Counted from the stretch's first letter, positions 1 to 6,735 are shown. The stretch is 10,400 nucleotides of DNA from Planctomycetota bacterium (GCA_022567365.1 JADFHG010000083.1:1-10400), one strand, 5' to 3'. Numbers and translations: made by a program. The notes: generated from the letters alone by a model not told the origin.

Positions 1-398
1 AAGTTCGTATACCCGAAACTTAAGCTGTGACAAAGCACTAGTTCGGTCAACGGGCACTCAGCCAGGGATCCGAGATCGTTGGTCGCGACCTCGACGGCGT
101 TCGTCCATATGACCGTGGCCTGCGGCGGTCCGGTTTGCTGGACCAGCAGATTCGTCCCGAGCGGGATGCCGGTGTGGGTCGGTGCCGTGTGCCAGGCCGT
201 TGTCATTCCGTCGATAGGACCGATGAGCAATGCACGATCGGGATCCTTGGGTTGTGAGACTCCCAGGGAGCCCTCGGGCTGATCCCCCAAGGGATTCTGA
301 CCAAAAGAAGCCGCAACCGCCGCAACGGAGAACACTCCGGCAAGCAGTGCGCCGCCCCATGACATTTTTCCACTCCGGCTCTGGTTTCGTCTAGACAT
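1..398 (-). CDS. Secreted hypothetical protein, N-terminal part (runs off left edge)
   Basis: The minus-strand frame is open from ATG 398 to the window edge, giving 132 codons with no stop. A strong Shine-Dalgarno GGAGG at 406-410 lies 7 nt before this ATG. An in-frame ATG at 404 is only 1 nt from the GGAGG and is unlikely to be used. The protein begins with a basic n-region (MSRRNQSRSGK), then a hydrophobic stretch rich in Ala and Val (about residues 14-31), then ASFGQNP, which fits a Sec signal peptide cleaved near residue 31-34. The rest (GPIDGMTTAWHTAPTH, QQTGPPQATVIWTNAVEV) looks like an extracellular beta-rich domain; I do not recognise the family. An overlapping frame starting at 360 lacks a ribosome site and a signal peptide and is a shadow. 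The gene is transcribed away from 970-1536. Its leader holds two inverted repeats and a tandem repeat, described separately. Confidence 0.72.
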   Translation of the reverse strand, partial: MSRRNQSRSGKMSWGGALLAGVFSVAAVAASFGQNPLGDQPEGSLGVSQPKDPDRALLIGPIDGMTTAWHTAPTHTGIPLGTNLLVQQTGPPQATVIWTNAVEVATNDLGSLAECPLTELVLCHSLSFGYTN

Positions 399-413
399 GA
401 TCATACCTCCGTT

Positions 414-439
414 GGATCGTCCACTCGATGGAACGATCC
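414..439. promoter_or_regulatory. Inverted repeat in leader of the left-edge gene
   Basis: ggatcgt (414-420) and acgatcc (433-439) form a perfect 7-bp inverted repeat around a 12-nt spacer. It ends 3 nt from the GGAGG ribosome site (406-410) of the minus-strand gene starting at 398. It could be an operator or an mRNA hairpin affecting ribosome access. The symmetry is visible; the function is inference. Confidence 0.35.
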
Positions 440-454
440 GTGACTCAGTTCATA

Positions 455-475
455 GGGCAGGTGTTTCGCCTGCCC
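455..475. repeat. Perfect 7-bp inverted repeat, gggcagg/cctgccc
   Basis: gggcagg (455-461) and cctgccc (469-475) are separated by 7 nt (tgtttcg). The repeat lies 57 nt upstream of the start codon of the left-edge gene, within its probable promoter or leader. No T-run follows on either strand, so a terminator is unlikely and an operator or leader hairpin is more plausible. Confidence 0.4.
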
Positions 476-477
476 AG

Positions 478-507
478 ACCATTCCAGGCCGGACCATTCC
501 AGCCCGG
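478..507. repeat. Tandem 15-bp direct repeat
   Basis: accattccaggccgg (478-492) is followed at once by accattccagcccgg (493-507), with one mismatch in 15. It lies just outside the 455-475 inverted repeat, upstream of the left-edge gene. Two head-to-tail copies of about 1.5 helical turns could be binding sites for a regulator; this is inference. Confidence 0.5.
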
Positions 508-969
508 ACAAAAGCATGCGCAAGTACTACAATGCTCGATTCCCGCCTAGATTGGTGACGCATCGCGAGAACCGATTACACGTAGCAACTTTGGCGATGG
601 AGGTCAACCAGGACAGTGCCATAGGCAAGGCACTCTGCCCGGAAAAAACCGAAAGAAAACCGGCATGGCGTCGGTTGTCCGCTGCCAGCGGCCACGAAGG
701 CAAACTGGGCAGTGTCGCATCTTCGCAAGATGGCAAACTGGGTAGATCTGTTATTCTGGACCCACCGTGGGGATGTGGTGAGCCGTCCTTGCCCCGGACG
801 GGCTATACTTGTGGTCGCGCGTGGGCGCCGTACACTCGGCGGAAGAGATCGCCGTCGCCGTGCACTTACGCGCCAGTGTGTCCGATCGTTCATACGACGG
901 TCGCACAGGCATACGCCGGTTCAATGGGTCCGATTCGAGTCGTAACCAGCGGGAAAAGGAAACGCACAA
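508..969. other. Non-coding stretch upstream of 970-1536
   Basis: I see no convincing gene here. An open frame at 516-1073 (+) has no ribosome site, uses codons such as AGA and ATA that are unusual for the neighbours, and overlaps the better-supported gene at 970. The stretch contains a 14-bp near-identical direct repeat, ggcaaactgggcag (699-712) and ggcaaactgggtag (732-745). A TATACT sequence at 804-809 resembles a -10 box but has no good -35 partner. Confidence 0.5.
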
Positions 970-1536
970 ATGAAGCCGCGCCTTGTAATCCTCTGTCTTG
1001 TGGCAATCGGGTTGGTGATTGCATACGTTTCGACCAAACCGCCCGCAGGCTCCAAGCCAGGCGTATTCGTTGACGATATTCCGGAGAACGAGCGGGTTCT
1101 TGGCGAAGTGGGCGCGCGAAGCGACCTCGCCGAGCGCGAACTGCCGGGCGAGGAGCCGGCCGTCAAACCCGAATTCAGCGTCTCGGTGCGGGTCAACACC
1201 GAAACGCACATCGGGCGCAAGGGTGAGACCGTCCAGAAGAACCAGTTGATCTTCGACATTACAGCCGACCCGGCGTACTACGTTGAATCGCTCCGATTGG
1301 AGTTCTGGAGGAAGTGGACGGATCCACAGGGAAACGCCATCAGGCTCCACCCTTTGCAAGACTACGTGAACAACTACATCAAGGCCGGAGAAACGTTGAC
1401 CCACCGCATCGAAATCGTCCCGGCGGAAATGGCCGCCTTCGGGGGTGACATGGGTACCGACGAGGATTGGGAAGCCCGAATCATCTGGTACGGCCGGGCC
1501 CGCGAAGTGAATCCCGACCCACTCCCCAAGCGGTAA
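970..1536 (+). CDS. Hypothetical membrane-anchored or exported protein
   Basis: This is a 188-residue protein of unknown family. ATG 970 is preceded by AAGGA (956-960), a weak but plausible ribosome site 9 nt away. Residues 5-20 (LVILCLVAIGLVIAYV) form one hydrophobic segment after MKPR, which is a signal anchor or uncleaved signal peptide; there is no clear lipobox. Residues about 25-68 are a charged, Pro/Glu-rich linker. Residues about 69-176 alternate polar and hydrophobic positions, as in a beta-sandwich, with aromatic-rich parts (AYYVESLRLEFWRKW, EARIIWYGR). The most likely topology is a short N-terminal anchor with the domain outside the cytoplasm. The gene converges with the epimerase, with only 60 bp between stop codons and no recognisable terminator there. 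The reading frame is well supported by its signal segment and composition; no function can be assigned. Confidence 0.75.
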   Translation: MKPRLVILCLVAIGLVIAYVSTKPPAGSKPGVFVDDIPENERVLGEVGARSDLAERELPGEEPAVKPEFSVSVRVNTETHIGRKGETVQKNQLIFDITADPAYYVESLRLEFWRKWTDPQGNAIRLHPLQDYVNNYIKAGETLTHRIEIVPAEMAAFGGDMGTDEDWEARIIWYGRAREVNPDPLPKR

Positions 1537-1596
1537 GCGTAAGCGACTGATCCGAAGGAGGGGCAGCCGCGGCAGGTGAACCGTGCAGACTCGAAT

Positions 1597-2655
1597 TCAA
1601 GCCCCGCCGACAGTGATCCCGCTTCGGAGGCAATAGTCACGAACAGCCGACGGGATGCCCTCGTCGTAGCCGATGCGCGATGACCAGCCGAGTTCCTCCT
1701 TGATCTTCGCGCATTCGAAGAAACACGTGCGCCCCATCAGCCACACCGCGTACCGCGTCACCAGGGGCGGTTTGTTCGAGCCGACGCAAGCATGCATACC
1801 TTCGAAGATGCGCGCGGCGATTTTGGCGACCGACATGGACACACGCCGTGTGACCTCCGGCTCCCCGAGGGCATGGGCGATGCGATTGAAGTACCCGGAA
1901 AGTGTAAGCACTCCGTCGTGGCAGATGTTGTAGGCCTCGCCGACGGCCCTTTCGCGCTCCGCTGCGAGTATGCAACCCTCCGCCGCATTGGCGGCGTGCA
2001 CGACGTTGATCCGGTGGCGACCATCGCCGATGATCTTGAGCTTTCCCGAACGAATCGATGCGATGAGCCGACCGGTCGTCGTCCGGTCGCGCTCCCCATA
2101 CATCCAACTGGGCCGGATCACCGTCACGGGAATACGGCCCGCTTCGTGAGCCTGCCAAACAATCCGCTCCGCCTCGACTTTGGCGCGGCTGTATCGGCTC
2201 CATTTCTTCAAGTTCGCGCCAATGGGGGTCGTCTCATCGACGACGGTTCCGGCGTTGCCGACGTCCCCATAGACGCTGATCGAGCTGACGTTCAGGAAAC
2301 GGCGGACGTCGCCGTCGATTGCGGCCCGGAGCACGTTGCGCGTGCCGTCGATCGTGTCGCGTTGAAACTCGGCCCATGGACCCCAATCTCCGACCCGGGC
2401 GGCCGAGTGGTACACGATATCGACACCGTCGCAAGCGCGGCGAAGAGCATCCGTATCCGCAAGGTCGCCGCGAACGATCTGCGCACCGATACCCTCGAGG
2501 AAGCGCGAGTCGCTACCGGCGCGGCACAGAACCCGCACGTGGGTTCCACGCCGGCGGAGTTGTTCCACGATGTGGCTGCCCAAGAGACCGGTACCTCCGG
2601 TCACGAGGGCGGTTGTGCCCGAATGTCTGGTGCAGTCCATGGCAGACGCTACCAT
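1597..2655 (-). CDS. NAD-dependent epimerase/dehydratase, extended SDR (3beta-HSD-like)
   Basis: This is a 352-residue, probably cytosolic, Rossmann-fold oxidoreductase. It has the dinucleotide motif TGGTGLLG (residues 19-26), an acidic GDLAD at 63-67, NVSSISVYG (122-130) with the catalytic Ser, and the YxxxK pair in YSRAK (Y155, K159). RPSWMYG (181-187) corresponds to the RPxxVYG element of extended SDRs. The C-terminal part (INVVHAANAAEG, AYNICHDG, EELGW) is the usual substrate-binding half. The pattern resembles the 3beta-hydroxysteroid dehydrogenase/HpnA/OleD branch more than sugar-nucleotide epimerases, but the substrate cannot be fixed, and no ole or hopanoid genes are nearby. The start is uncertain: neither ATG 2655 nor the in-frame ATG 2640 (M6) has a Shine-Dalgarno. 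A TTGACG (2675-2680)/TATGGT (2651-2656) promoter would favour ATG 2640 with almost no leader. It diverges from the DUF2007 gene across 83 bp. Confidence 0.93.
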   Translation of the reverse strand: MVASAMDCTRHSGTTALVTGGTGLLGSHIVEQLRRRGTHVRVLCRAGSDSRFLEGIGAQIVRGDLADTDALRRACDGVDIVYHSAARVGDWGPWAEFQRDTIDGTRNVLRAAIDGDVRRFLNVSSISVYGDVGNAGTVVDETTPIGANLKKWSRYSRAKVEAERIVWQAHEAGRIPVTVIRPSWMYGERDRTTTGRLIASIRSGKLKIIGDGRHRINVVHAANAAEGCILAAERERAVGEAYNICHDGVLTLSGYFNRIAHALGEPEVTRRVSMSVAKIAARIFEGMHACVGSNKPPLVTRYAVWLMGRTCFFECAKIKEELGWSSRIGYDEGIPSAVRDYCLRSGITVGGA

Positions 2656-2680
2656 ACGTACGTGCGTCGGTGCGCGTCAA
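2651..2680 (-). promoter_or_regulatory. Possible promoter of the epimerase gene
   Basis: Read on the minus strand, TTGACG (2680-2675) is separated by 18 nt from TATGGT (2656-2651). These match the sigma70 boxes at 5/6 and 4/6 positions. The predicted transcript would begin near 2644, inside the longest reading frame and about 4 nt before ATG 2640. This is a weak prediction from pattern alone. Confidence 0.25.
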
Positions 2681-2694
2681 CCAAGGTGTGGGCG

Positions 2695-2704
2695 AGCACG
2701 TGCT
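2695..2704. promoter_or_regulatory. 10-bp palindrome in a divergent promoter region
   Basis: agcacgtgct is a perfect palindrome in the 83-bp gap between the divergent epimerase and DUF2007 genes. It could be an operator shared by both promoters. A palindrome of this length can also arise by chance in GC-rich DNA. Confidence 0.25.
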
Positions 2705-2738
2705 GCACGATGATTGGAACCTGACCGAAGGGATCACC

Positions 2739-3119
2739 ATGGCAAACGAACCAATCTGTATCCGCCGGACGTCCACCGTGGAGGAAGCGGACATCATCTG
2801 CGGCTGGCTGGCGGAGCGCGGCATCAACGCCGAGGTCTCTGACCGCAACAACCCCGGTGTATTTGCGTTCGGCGTGACCGACGTCGAGGGGATCGCGATC
2901 TGCGTGCCCGATGCCCAAACCGCCGAGAAAGCGGCCAAACTCCTCGACGAACATGACCGCGAACGCGCGCATACGGCCGATGGCCCGTCAATGCCCGTGG
3001 ATGTCGTATGCGACGGCTGCGGTGAGACGTGCTCGTTTCCGGACGAAGATCGCGGTACGGTGCAGACGTGCCCCCATTGCGAGGGACACTTGGACGTACC
3101 GGGCAAGAGCGAAGCATAG
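2739..3119 (+). CDS. DUF2007-type putative signal-transducing protein with C-terminal zinc ribbon
   Basis: This is a 126-residue soluble protein. ATG 2739 is chosen because AAGGGA (2728-2733) lies 5 nt upstream and similarity to the family begins here; the frame stays open far upstream, but those codons lie over the antisense epimerase. Residues 5-75 have the DUF2007 pattern: a first strand (ICIRRT), a helix with the EADIICGWLAERGI signature, a strand (AEVSD), then GIAICVPDAQTAEKAAKLLDEH. After a short linker, C91-x2-C94 and C111-x2-C114 form a four-Cys zinc ribbon. DUF2007 proteins are described only as putative signal-transducing proteins, and their ligand is not known to me. The combination suggests a small metal-stabilised adaptor or sensor. 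It diverges from the epimerase and converges with fdxA across 261 bp that hold no supported gene. Confidence 0.85.
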   Translation: MANEPICIRRTSTVEEADIICGWLAERGINAEVSDRNNPGVFAFGVTDVEGIAICVPDAQTAEKAAKLLDEHDRERAHTADGPSMPVDVVCDGCGETCSFPDEDRGTVQTCPHCEGHLDVPGKSEA

Positions 3120-3380
3120 CCCTTCACACACGCGTCGCGACAGGACCGTCTTGCGCGTGCGCGGCGGTTTTCGTCCCGAAATGACCGGGTCCAAGGTCGG
3201 CTGCCCTACGCCAACACCGGCAAGGCCCCGTGAAATCTCGTCGAAGCCAATCGTCGGGACGGCGGCAGGCTGGAAGATCGCGCGGCGCCGCGAATCGCCT
3301 CTGTGTTTGATCCGTGCAAACGACCGCACGGGCGCCAGGCTCGCGGATTGCGCAATCAAGACAACACCGCGAATGGTGCG

Positions 3381-3719
3381 TCAGCCGGCGAACGGCTCGG
3401 GATCGAGATCTCCGCGCTTGTCCTCCACCTTCGCGGCTTCATCCGCTTCCGGCAGCGGCTCTTTTTGCGCGTCGATGACTGGCCAGTCGGGTGAGTACTT
3501 GACGTTGATCTCGATGAAATCGTTCCATTTCTCGGGCAGATCATCCTCGGCGTAGATCGCCTCCGTCGGGCATTCCGGCGGGCACAACCCGCAATCGATG
3601 CACGTTTCCGGATCGATCACGAGGAAGTTGGCACCTTCGTGAAAGCAATCAACCGGGCATACGGCCACGCAGTCCGTGTATTTGCATTTGATACAGGGCT
3701 CGGCGACTATGTGGGTCAT
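3381..3719 (-). CDS. fdxA: Seven-iron ferredoxin (3Fe-4S + 4Fe-4S), FdxA type
   Basis: This is a 112-residue cytosolic electron carrier closely matching Azotobacter ferredoxin I. ATG 3719 gives MTHIVAEPCIKCKYTDC, the standard FdxA N-terminus. A TTG one codon upstream (3722) is in frame, but ATG is preferred; GGAG lies at 3729-3732, 9 nt before ATG. By comparison with FdI, C9, C17 and C50 should bind the [3Fe-4S] cluster, and C21, C40, C43 and C46 the [4Fe-4S] cluster. C12 and C25 match the extra cysteines of the family. The motifs CVAVCPVDCFHEG and CIDCGLCPPECP are intact. The tail (about residues 60-112) is the usual acidic extension with WPVIDAQKEPLP, ending in a charged stretch, so the length is normal. 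It is a single gene with its own promoter-like sequence, so its redox partners cannot be read from context. Confidence 0.95.
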   Translation of the reverse strand: MTHIVAEPCIKCKYTDCVAVCPVDCFHEGANFLVIDPETCIDCGLCPPECPTEAIYAEDDLPEKWNDFIEINVKYSPDWPVIDAQKEPLPEADEAAKVEDKRGDLDPEPFAG

Positions 3720-3766
3720 CAATCAGTTCTCCGTTAATGAATGACTTGCGCATCGACGACGGCCCT

Positions 3767-3795
3767 AGGATTCCCACACGGGCGATGTTTGTCAA
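3767..3795 (-). promoter_or_regulatory. Probable sigma70-type promoter of fdxA
   Basis: On the minus strand a perfect -35 box TTGACA (3795-3790) is followed after 17 nt by AATCCT (3772-3767), a 3/6 match to the -10 consensus. Transcription would start near 3760, giving a leader of about 40 nt before ATG 3719. The consensus -35 box and its placement are good; the -10 box is poor. Confidence 0.45.
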
Positions 3796-3888
3796 CCCGT
3801 GTCCGGCCACACGGTCTGCTTTCTTGGGAGCGGTGCGTCCCGGCTGCGAAGGTTTAATCGCGGTGACTCGCTCACGTGGCGCCGGAAG

Positions 3889-3940
3889 GTAGCCCCGGAG
3901 GGGCGGCAGAAAGTAGCCGTGCGGCGTAAGCCCGTGAGAC
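3889..3940 (+). repeat. GTAGC-hairpin extragenic repeat upstream of murJ
   Basis: gtagcccc-gga-ggggc (3889-3904) is a 5-bp perfect GC stem (3892-3896 with 3900-3904) directly after GTA. A linker (ggcagaaa) follows, then a second GTAGC unit (3913 onward) with a short ggc-gtaa-gcc stem (3923-3932). I recall very similar GTAGCCCCGGAGGGGC...GTAGCCGTG strings scattered through planctomycete genomes, often mis-annotated as small proteins containing LPPLRGY. That recollection has not been checked. The unit ends 74 bp before the murJ start, in the gap between the divergent fdxA and murJ genes. Confidence 0.55.
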
Positions 3941-4014
3941 GTTCCGCGCCACTGGGGCGATTCGGATGGCTCCGGCACTTGCCTCAGGAAGCCGCCGTCC
4001 GTATCGTCCGGTCG

Positions 4015-5580
4015 ATGCCGACGCCCGTCCGATTGCTCCAATCAGCCCGCTTGATCTCTCTACTGACGTTAGGCTCTCGCGTGCTCGGATTGGTTCGCGA
4101 ATGTCTCTTTGGCTATCTTTTCAGCACGTCCCAGACCCTCTCCGCCTTTCGAATCGCCTTCATGGTGCCCAATCTCGCGCGGCGGCTTTTCGGTGAGGGG
4201 GCTTTGTCGGCCGCCATGATCCCGGTGGTCACGCGATGCATCCATGAGGACGGCGAAGACGCCGCCCGCCGCTTGTGTGGTACGGTCATCACCAGGCTCA
4301 TCGTCGGCCTTACTGCGCTGGTGGTCCTCGCCGAAGCCGGAGTCGCCCTCTGGAGATGGTATCGCCCGGACGTAGCCCTCTCGCTTACCGGCATCCTATT
4401 GCCGTACATGGTCATGATATGCGTCGTGGCCGTCGCGGGAGGCGTGCTCAACGTCCGCAATCACTTTGCCGTGCCGGCCGTCGCGCCGATGCTTCTCAAC
4501 GTAGGTGTGATTGTAGCGGCAGCCACGGGTGCCTGGTGGTTGGGGCTGACGGGCGACGCACTCGTCCGTGCGATCTGCATTGGTGTGCTTGTCGCAGGGG
4601 TTGCTCAGGTCGCCCTCATGGCCGGCGCCCTGAAGCGCGCCAATTTCTTTCCAATCCTGGGGGGAGACCGTCGATCGCCCCATGTCCGCGCGATCGGCAA
4701 GGCAATGGCGCCGATGATCCTCGGCCTGTCAGCCGTTCAGATCAACTCGTTCGTCGATTATCTGATCGCATATGCCTTCGTCATTGTCGACGGAGAGCGC
4801 GTGGGTCCGGCCGTCCTCGGCTACGCACAATACCTTTATCAACTGCCGCTCGGAGTATTCGGTATCGCCCTCGCTACGGCGATATTCCCCGTTCTTTCGC
4901 GGAAATCGGCCCAGGACGATCGGCGCGGCGTCGCCGACGTCTTCACGCACGGAACCCGCCTCGCTTTGTTCGTTGCCGTGCCTGCGTCCGTGGGGTTGGC
5001 GTTGGTTGCCCGGCCGCTGGTGGCAACGCTGTTTCAACGCGGCGCCTTTGACTACGCCGATACGCTGCGGGTGGCAAGTACGCTCGTGTTCTACGGCTTG
5101 GGGTTGTCGGCCTATTTCGCGCTGCACCTGCTCGTGCGGACGTTCTACGCCCTGGGTAACAGCCGAACCCCGGCGCGCATCGCGTTGTGTATGGTGGGTG
5201 TCAACCTTGCGCTGAATCTCGCCCTCGTCGGACCGCTCGAGGAACGGGGTCTTGCACTGGCGACGGCAATCTCGGCGACGCTTCAAACCGTGTGGCTTGC
5301 GTGGAAACTACGCCGCACGTTGCCGGAAATCGAATGGCGGCGTATCGCATCAGGCGCGGCCCGGTCCCTCCTTGCCGCGGCCGCGATGGCAGCCGTCCTG
5401 CTGTTCGTGCTGCCTTCGACACCAGCGCCGATCACAGGTTGGATGCAGGCGCTGCCCTATCTTGCCGGGCTCGTGGCGACGGGTGTTCTCACGTACTTAC
5501 TCGTTGCGCGACTGCTGCGTATGGACGAACTCCATGGACTCCTCCGAAATGGGGCGTCGTCGAACAACAGCTCGGTGTGA
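4015..5580 (+). CDS. murJ: Lipid II flippase MurJ (MviN family)
   Basis: This is a 521-residue polytopic inner-membrane protein of the MOP superfamily that moves lipid II across the membrane for peptidoglycan synthesis. Hallmarks are SRVLGLVRE (21-29), VPNLARRLFGEGALSAAMIPV (51-71), NHFAVPAVAPMLLN (149-162) and YQLPLGVFGIALATAIFPVLSR (275-296). About 14 hydrophobic segments follow one another and the length is normal. ATG 4015 gives the usual MurJ N-terminus (MPTPVRLLQSARLISLLT). The frame is open back to 3799, but those codons are Arg-rich, overlap the repeat at 3889-3940 and have no family match. No good Shine-Dalgarno precedes 4015. By hand alignment with E. coli MurJ, R18, R24, R52 and R53 are kept (R22, R28, R56, R57), but D39 is S43 and R270 is Y273. 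It is the only cell-wall gene here. A TTTAAT at 3853-3858 could be a -10 box, without a clear -35. Confidence 0.95.
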   Translation: MPTPVRLLQSARLISLLTLGSRVLGLVRECLFGYLFSTSQTLSAFRIAFMVPNLARRLFGEGALSAAMIPVVTRCIHEDGEDAARRLCGTVITRLIVGLTALVVLAEAGVALWRWYRPDVALSLTGILLPYMVMICVVAVAGGVLNVRNHFAVPAVAPMLLNVGVIVAAATGAWWLGLTGDALVRAICIGVLVAGVAQVALMAGALKRANFFPILGGDRRSPHVRAIGKAMAPMILGLSAVQINSFVDYLIAYAFVIVDGERVGPAVLGYAQYLYQLPLGVFGIALATAIFPVLSRKSAQDDRRGVADVFTHGTRLALFVAVPASVGLALVARPLVATLFQRGAFDYADTLRVASTLVFYGLGLSAYFALHLLVRTFYALGNSRTPARIALCMVGVNLALNLALVGPLEERGLALATAISATLQTVWLAWKLRRTLPEIEWRRIASGAARSLLAAAAMAAVLLFVLPSTPAPITGWMQALPYLAGLVATGVLTYLLVARLLRMDELHGLLRNGASSNNSSV

Positions 5581-5615
5581 TGAAACCGGCATCATCGAGC
5601 GGAGCACCTAATTGC

Positions 5616-5696
5616 GTAGCGGCCCCCCCCCGTGACGGCCGTAGGACGGCGATAGTGGTCTCAACAACCACGTCCGCCACGGGGGGCGGACGCTAC
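5616..5696. repeat. Nested inverted repeats between convergent murJ and queG; candidate terminator
   Basis: Between the two stop codons, gtagcg (5616-5621) and cgctac (5691-5696) are perfect inverted arms. Inside them are gtggt/accac (5655-5659 with 5667-5671, 7-nt loop) and a strong 8-bp GC hairpin, cgtccgcc/ggcggacg (5671-5678 with 5685-5692, 6-nt loop). A C9 run (5623-5631) can also pair with the G6 run at 5681-5686, so alternative folds compete. Read on the minus strand this is again GTAGC followed by a hairpin. No clean T-run follows on either strand, so a role as bidirectional transcription stop is plausible but not proven. Confidence 0.45.
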
Positions 5697-5734
5697 CCGG
5701 TTTCTTGAACAGGCTGACAGGGGGCGCGCAACCG

Positions 5735-6688
5735 TCACGACGCCCGGCTCGCATTATCGAGCGCGATGCGGGCATTGCGCTGAAGCATCGGCAGCTTCGC
5801 CCGTTTCATCGCGCTGCCGCTAAGCTGATCGCGGTAGTCGTCGATTTCCCATTCGACGATCTCCGCGAGTGGCGGGCGCGGCGCCGGGGGGCGCACGGCA
5901 AATGCGGGTTCTTTGGAGTCTGGCGCGTCTCGATTGAACGGGCAGACCTCCTGACAAATGTCGCATCCGAAAACCCAATCACCCATCGCCGCATGAAACT
6001 CGGCGGGAATCGCTTCGCGCCGTTCGATAGTCAAATAGCTGATGCAGCGAGAGGCGTCCATTTCGTACGGACTCGGAAACGCATTCGTCGGACATGCATC
6101 CAGGCACCGTGTGCACGTGCCGCAATGATCGATGGAACGCTCATCGGGGTCGATGACCAATGTCGTCACGATCGCCCCGATGAAGAAGTAGCTCCCCAGT
6201 TGCTCGTGCAACACCATCGTGTTCTTGCCGATCCATCCGATACCCGCCGCAGCGGCGAATTCGCGCTCGAGCAGCGGGGCCGTGTCCACGCACGCCTTGG
6301 CCTCGAAGGGCGTGTCGACGCGCTCACGCAGAGCATCGAGCATGGTGAAGAGCTTGCGTTTGACCACCTTGTGATAGTCTTGGCCCCAGGCATACATTGC
6401 CACCCTACCCGTCGGGACGTCGAGCGCCCTCGGGGGCGGCGGCGATGGTTGCTTGTAGGAAAGCGCGGTCACGATGACGCTCTGGGCGCCTGGAAGCAGC
6501 ACCCTCGGGTCGACCCTCTCCTCGAAGTACCGCTTCATGTACGCCATCGAACCCGACCGACCCGAGTCGAGCCAGGATTTCAGGTACTCCGCACGTCCAA
6601 TACGGTCCGCAGCAGCGATACCGCAACGGTCGAATCCCGCCTCTTCGGCCAATCGTCGCACAATCCGTCCGAGTATTGCGGTCTCCAT
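5735..6688 (-). CDS. queG: Epoxyqueuosine reductase QueG
   Basis: QueG is the cytosolic, cobalamin-dependent iron-sulfur enzyme that reduces epoxyqueuosine to queuosine in tRNA, the last step of queuosine synthesis. From ATG 6688 the protein has 317 residues. An in-frame GTG at 6706 would add six; neither has a clear Shine-Dalgarno. In the numbering from ATG 6688, the catalytic Asp is D135 in VDTAP. The two [4Fe-4S] sites are CGTCTRCLDACP (C189, C192, C195, C199) and C215 with CDICQEVCP (C242, C245, C249). Other family signatures are GIGWIGKNT, SYFFIGAI and AMKRAKLPMLQRNARIALDN near the end. The chain stops just after that last motif, so the C-terminal HEAT-like repeat seen in longer QueG proteins is missing. 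No other queuosine genes are present. It converges with murJ and diverges from the 138-residue gene. Confidence 0.95.
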   Translation of the reverse strand: METAILGRIVRRLAEEAGFDRCGIAAADRIGRAEYLKSWLDSGRSGSMAYMKRYFEERVDPRVLLPGAQSVIVTALSYKQPSPPPPRALDVPTGRVAMYAWGQDYHKVVKRKLFTMLDALRERVDTPFEAKACVDTAPLLEREFAAAAGIGWIGKNTMVLHEQLGSYFFIGAIVTTLVIDPDERSIDHCGTCTRCLDACPTNAFPSPYEMDASRCISYLTIERREAIPAEFHAAMGDWVFGCDICQEVCPFNRDAPDSKEPAFAVRPPAPRPPLAEIVEWEIDDYRDQLSGSAMKRAKLPMLQRNARIALDNASRAS

Positions 6689-6735
6689 CGTCGCATGGTA
6701 GTCCACCCGTTGGTCGATACAATTGGCCGGAGTGT

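Noticed and set aside
58..360. Minus-strand 100-codon frame starting at ATG 360
   Set aside because: It overlaps in another frame the open frame from ATG 398, which has GGAGG, a signal peptide and no stop. The 360 frame is Arg/Gly-rich and has no Shine-Dalgarno.
516..1073. Plus-strand open frame of 185 codons
   Set aside because: It has no ribosome site, atypical codons, no domain or signal, and overlaps by about 100 bp a better-supported gene starting at 970.
2319..2738. N-terminal extension of the DUF2007 protein
   Set aside because: It lies antisense over the epimerase coding region and has no ribosome site. Family similarity and AAGGGA place the start at 2739.
2988..3359. Minus-strand 123-codon frame in the DUF2007-fdxA gap
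   Set aside because: It overlaps the zinc-ribbon coding end, has no ribosome site or recognisable motif, and looks like random GC-rich translation. The gap itself (3120-3380) shows nothing else.
3389..3900. Possible mobile element between the DUF2007 gene and murJ
   Set aside because: There is no transposase, terminal inverted repeat or target duplication. The region is fully explained by fdxA and a short extragenic repeat.
3799..4014. 72-residue N-terminal extension of MurJ
   Set aside because: It is Arg-rich translation of the intergenic repeat with no MurJ similarity. The family N-terminus begins at ATG 4015.
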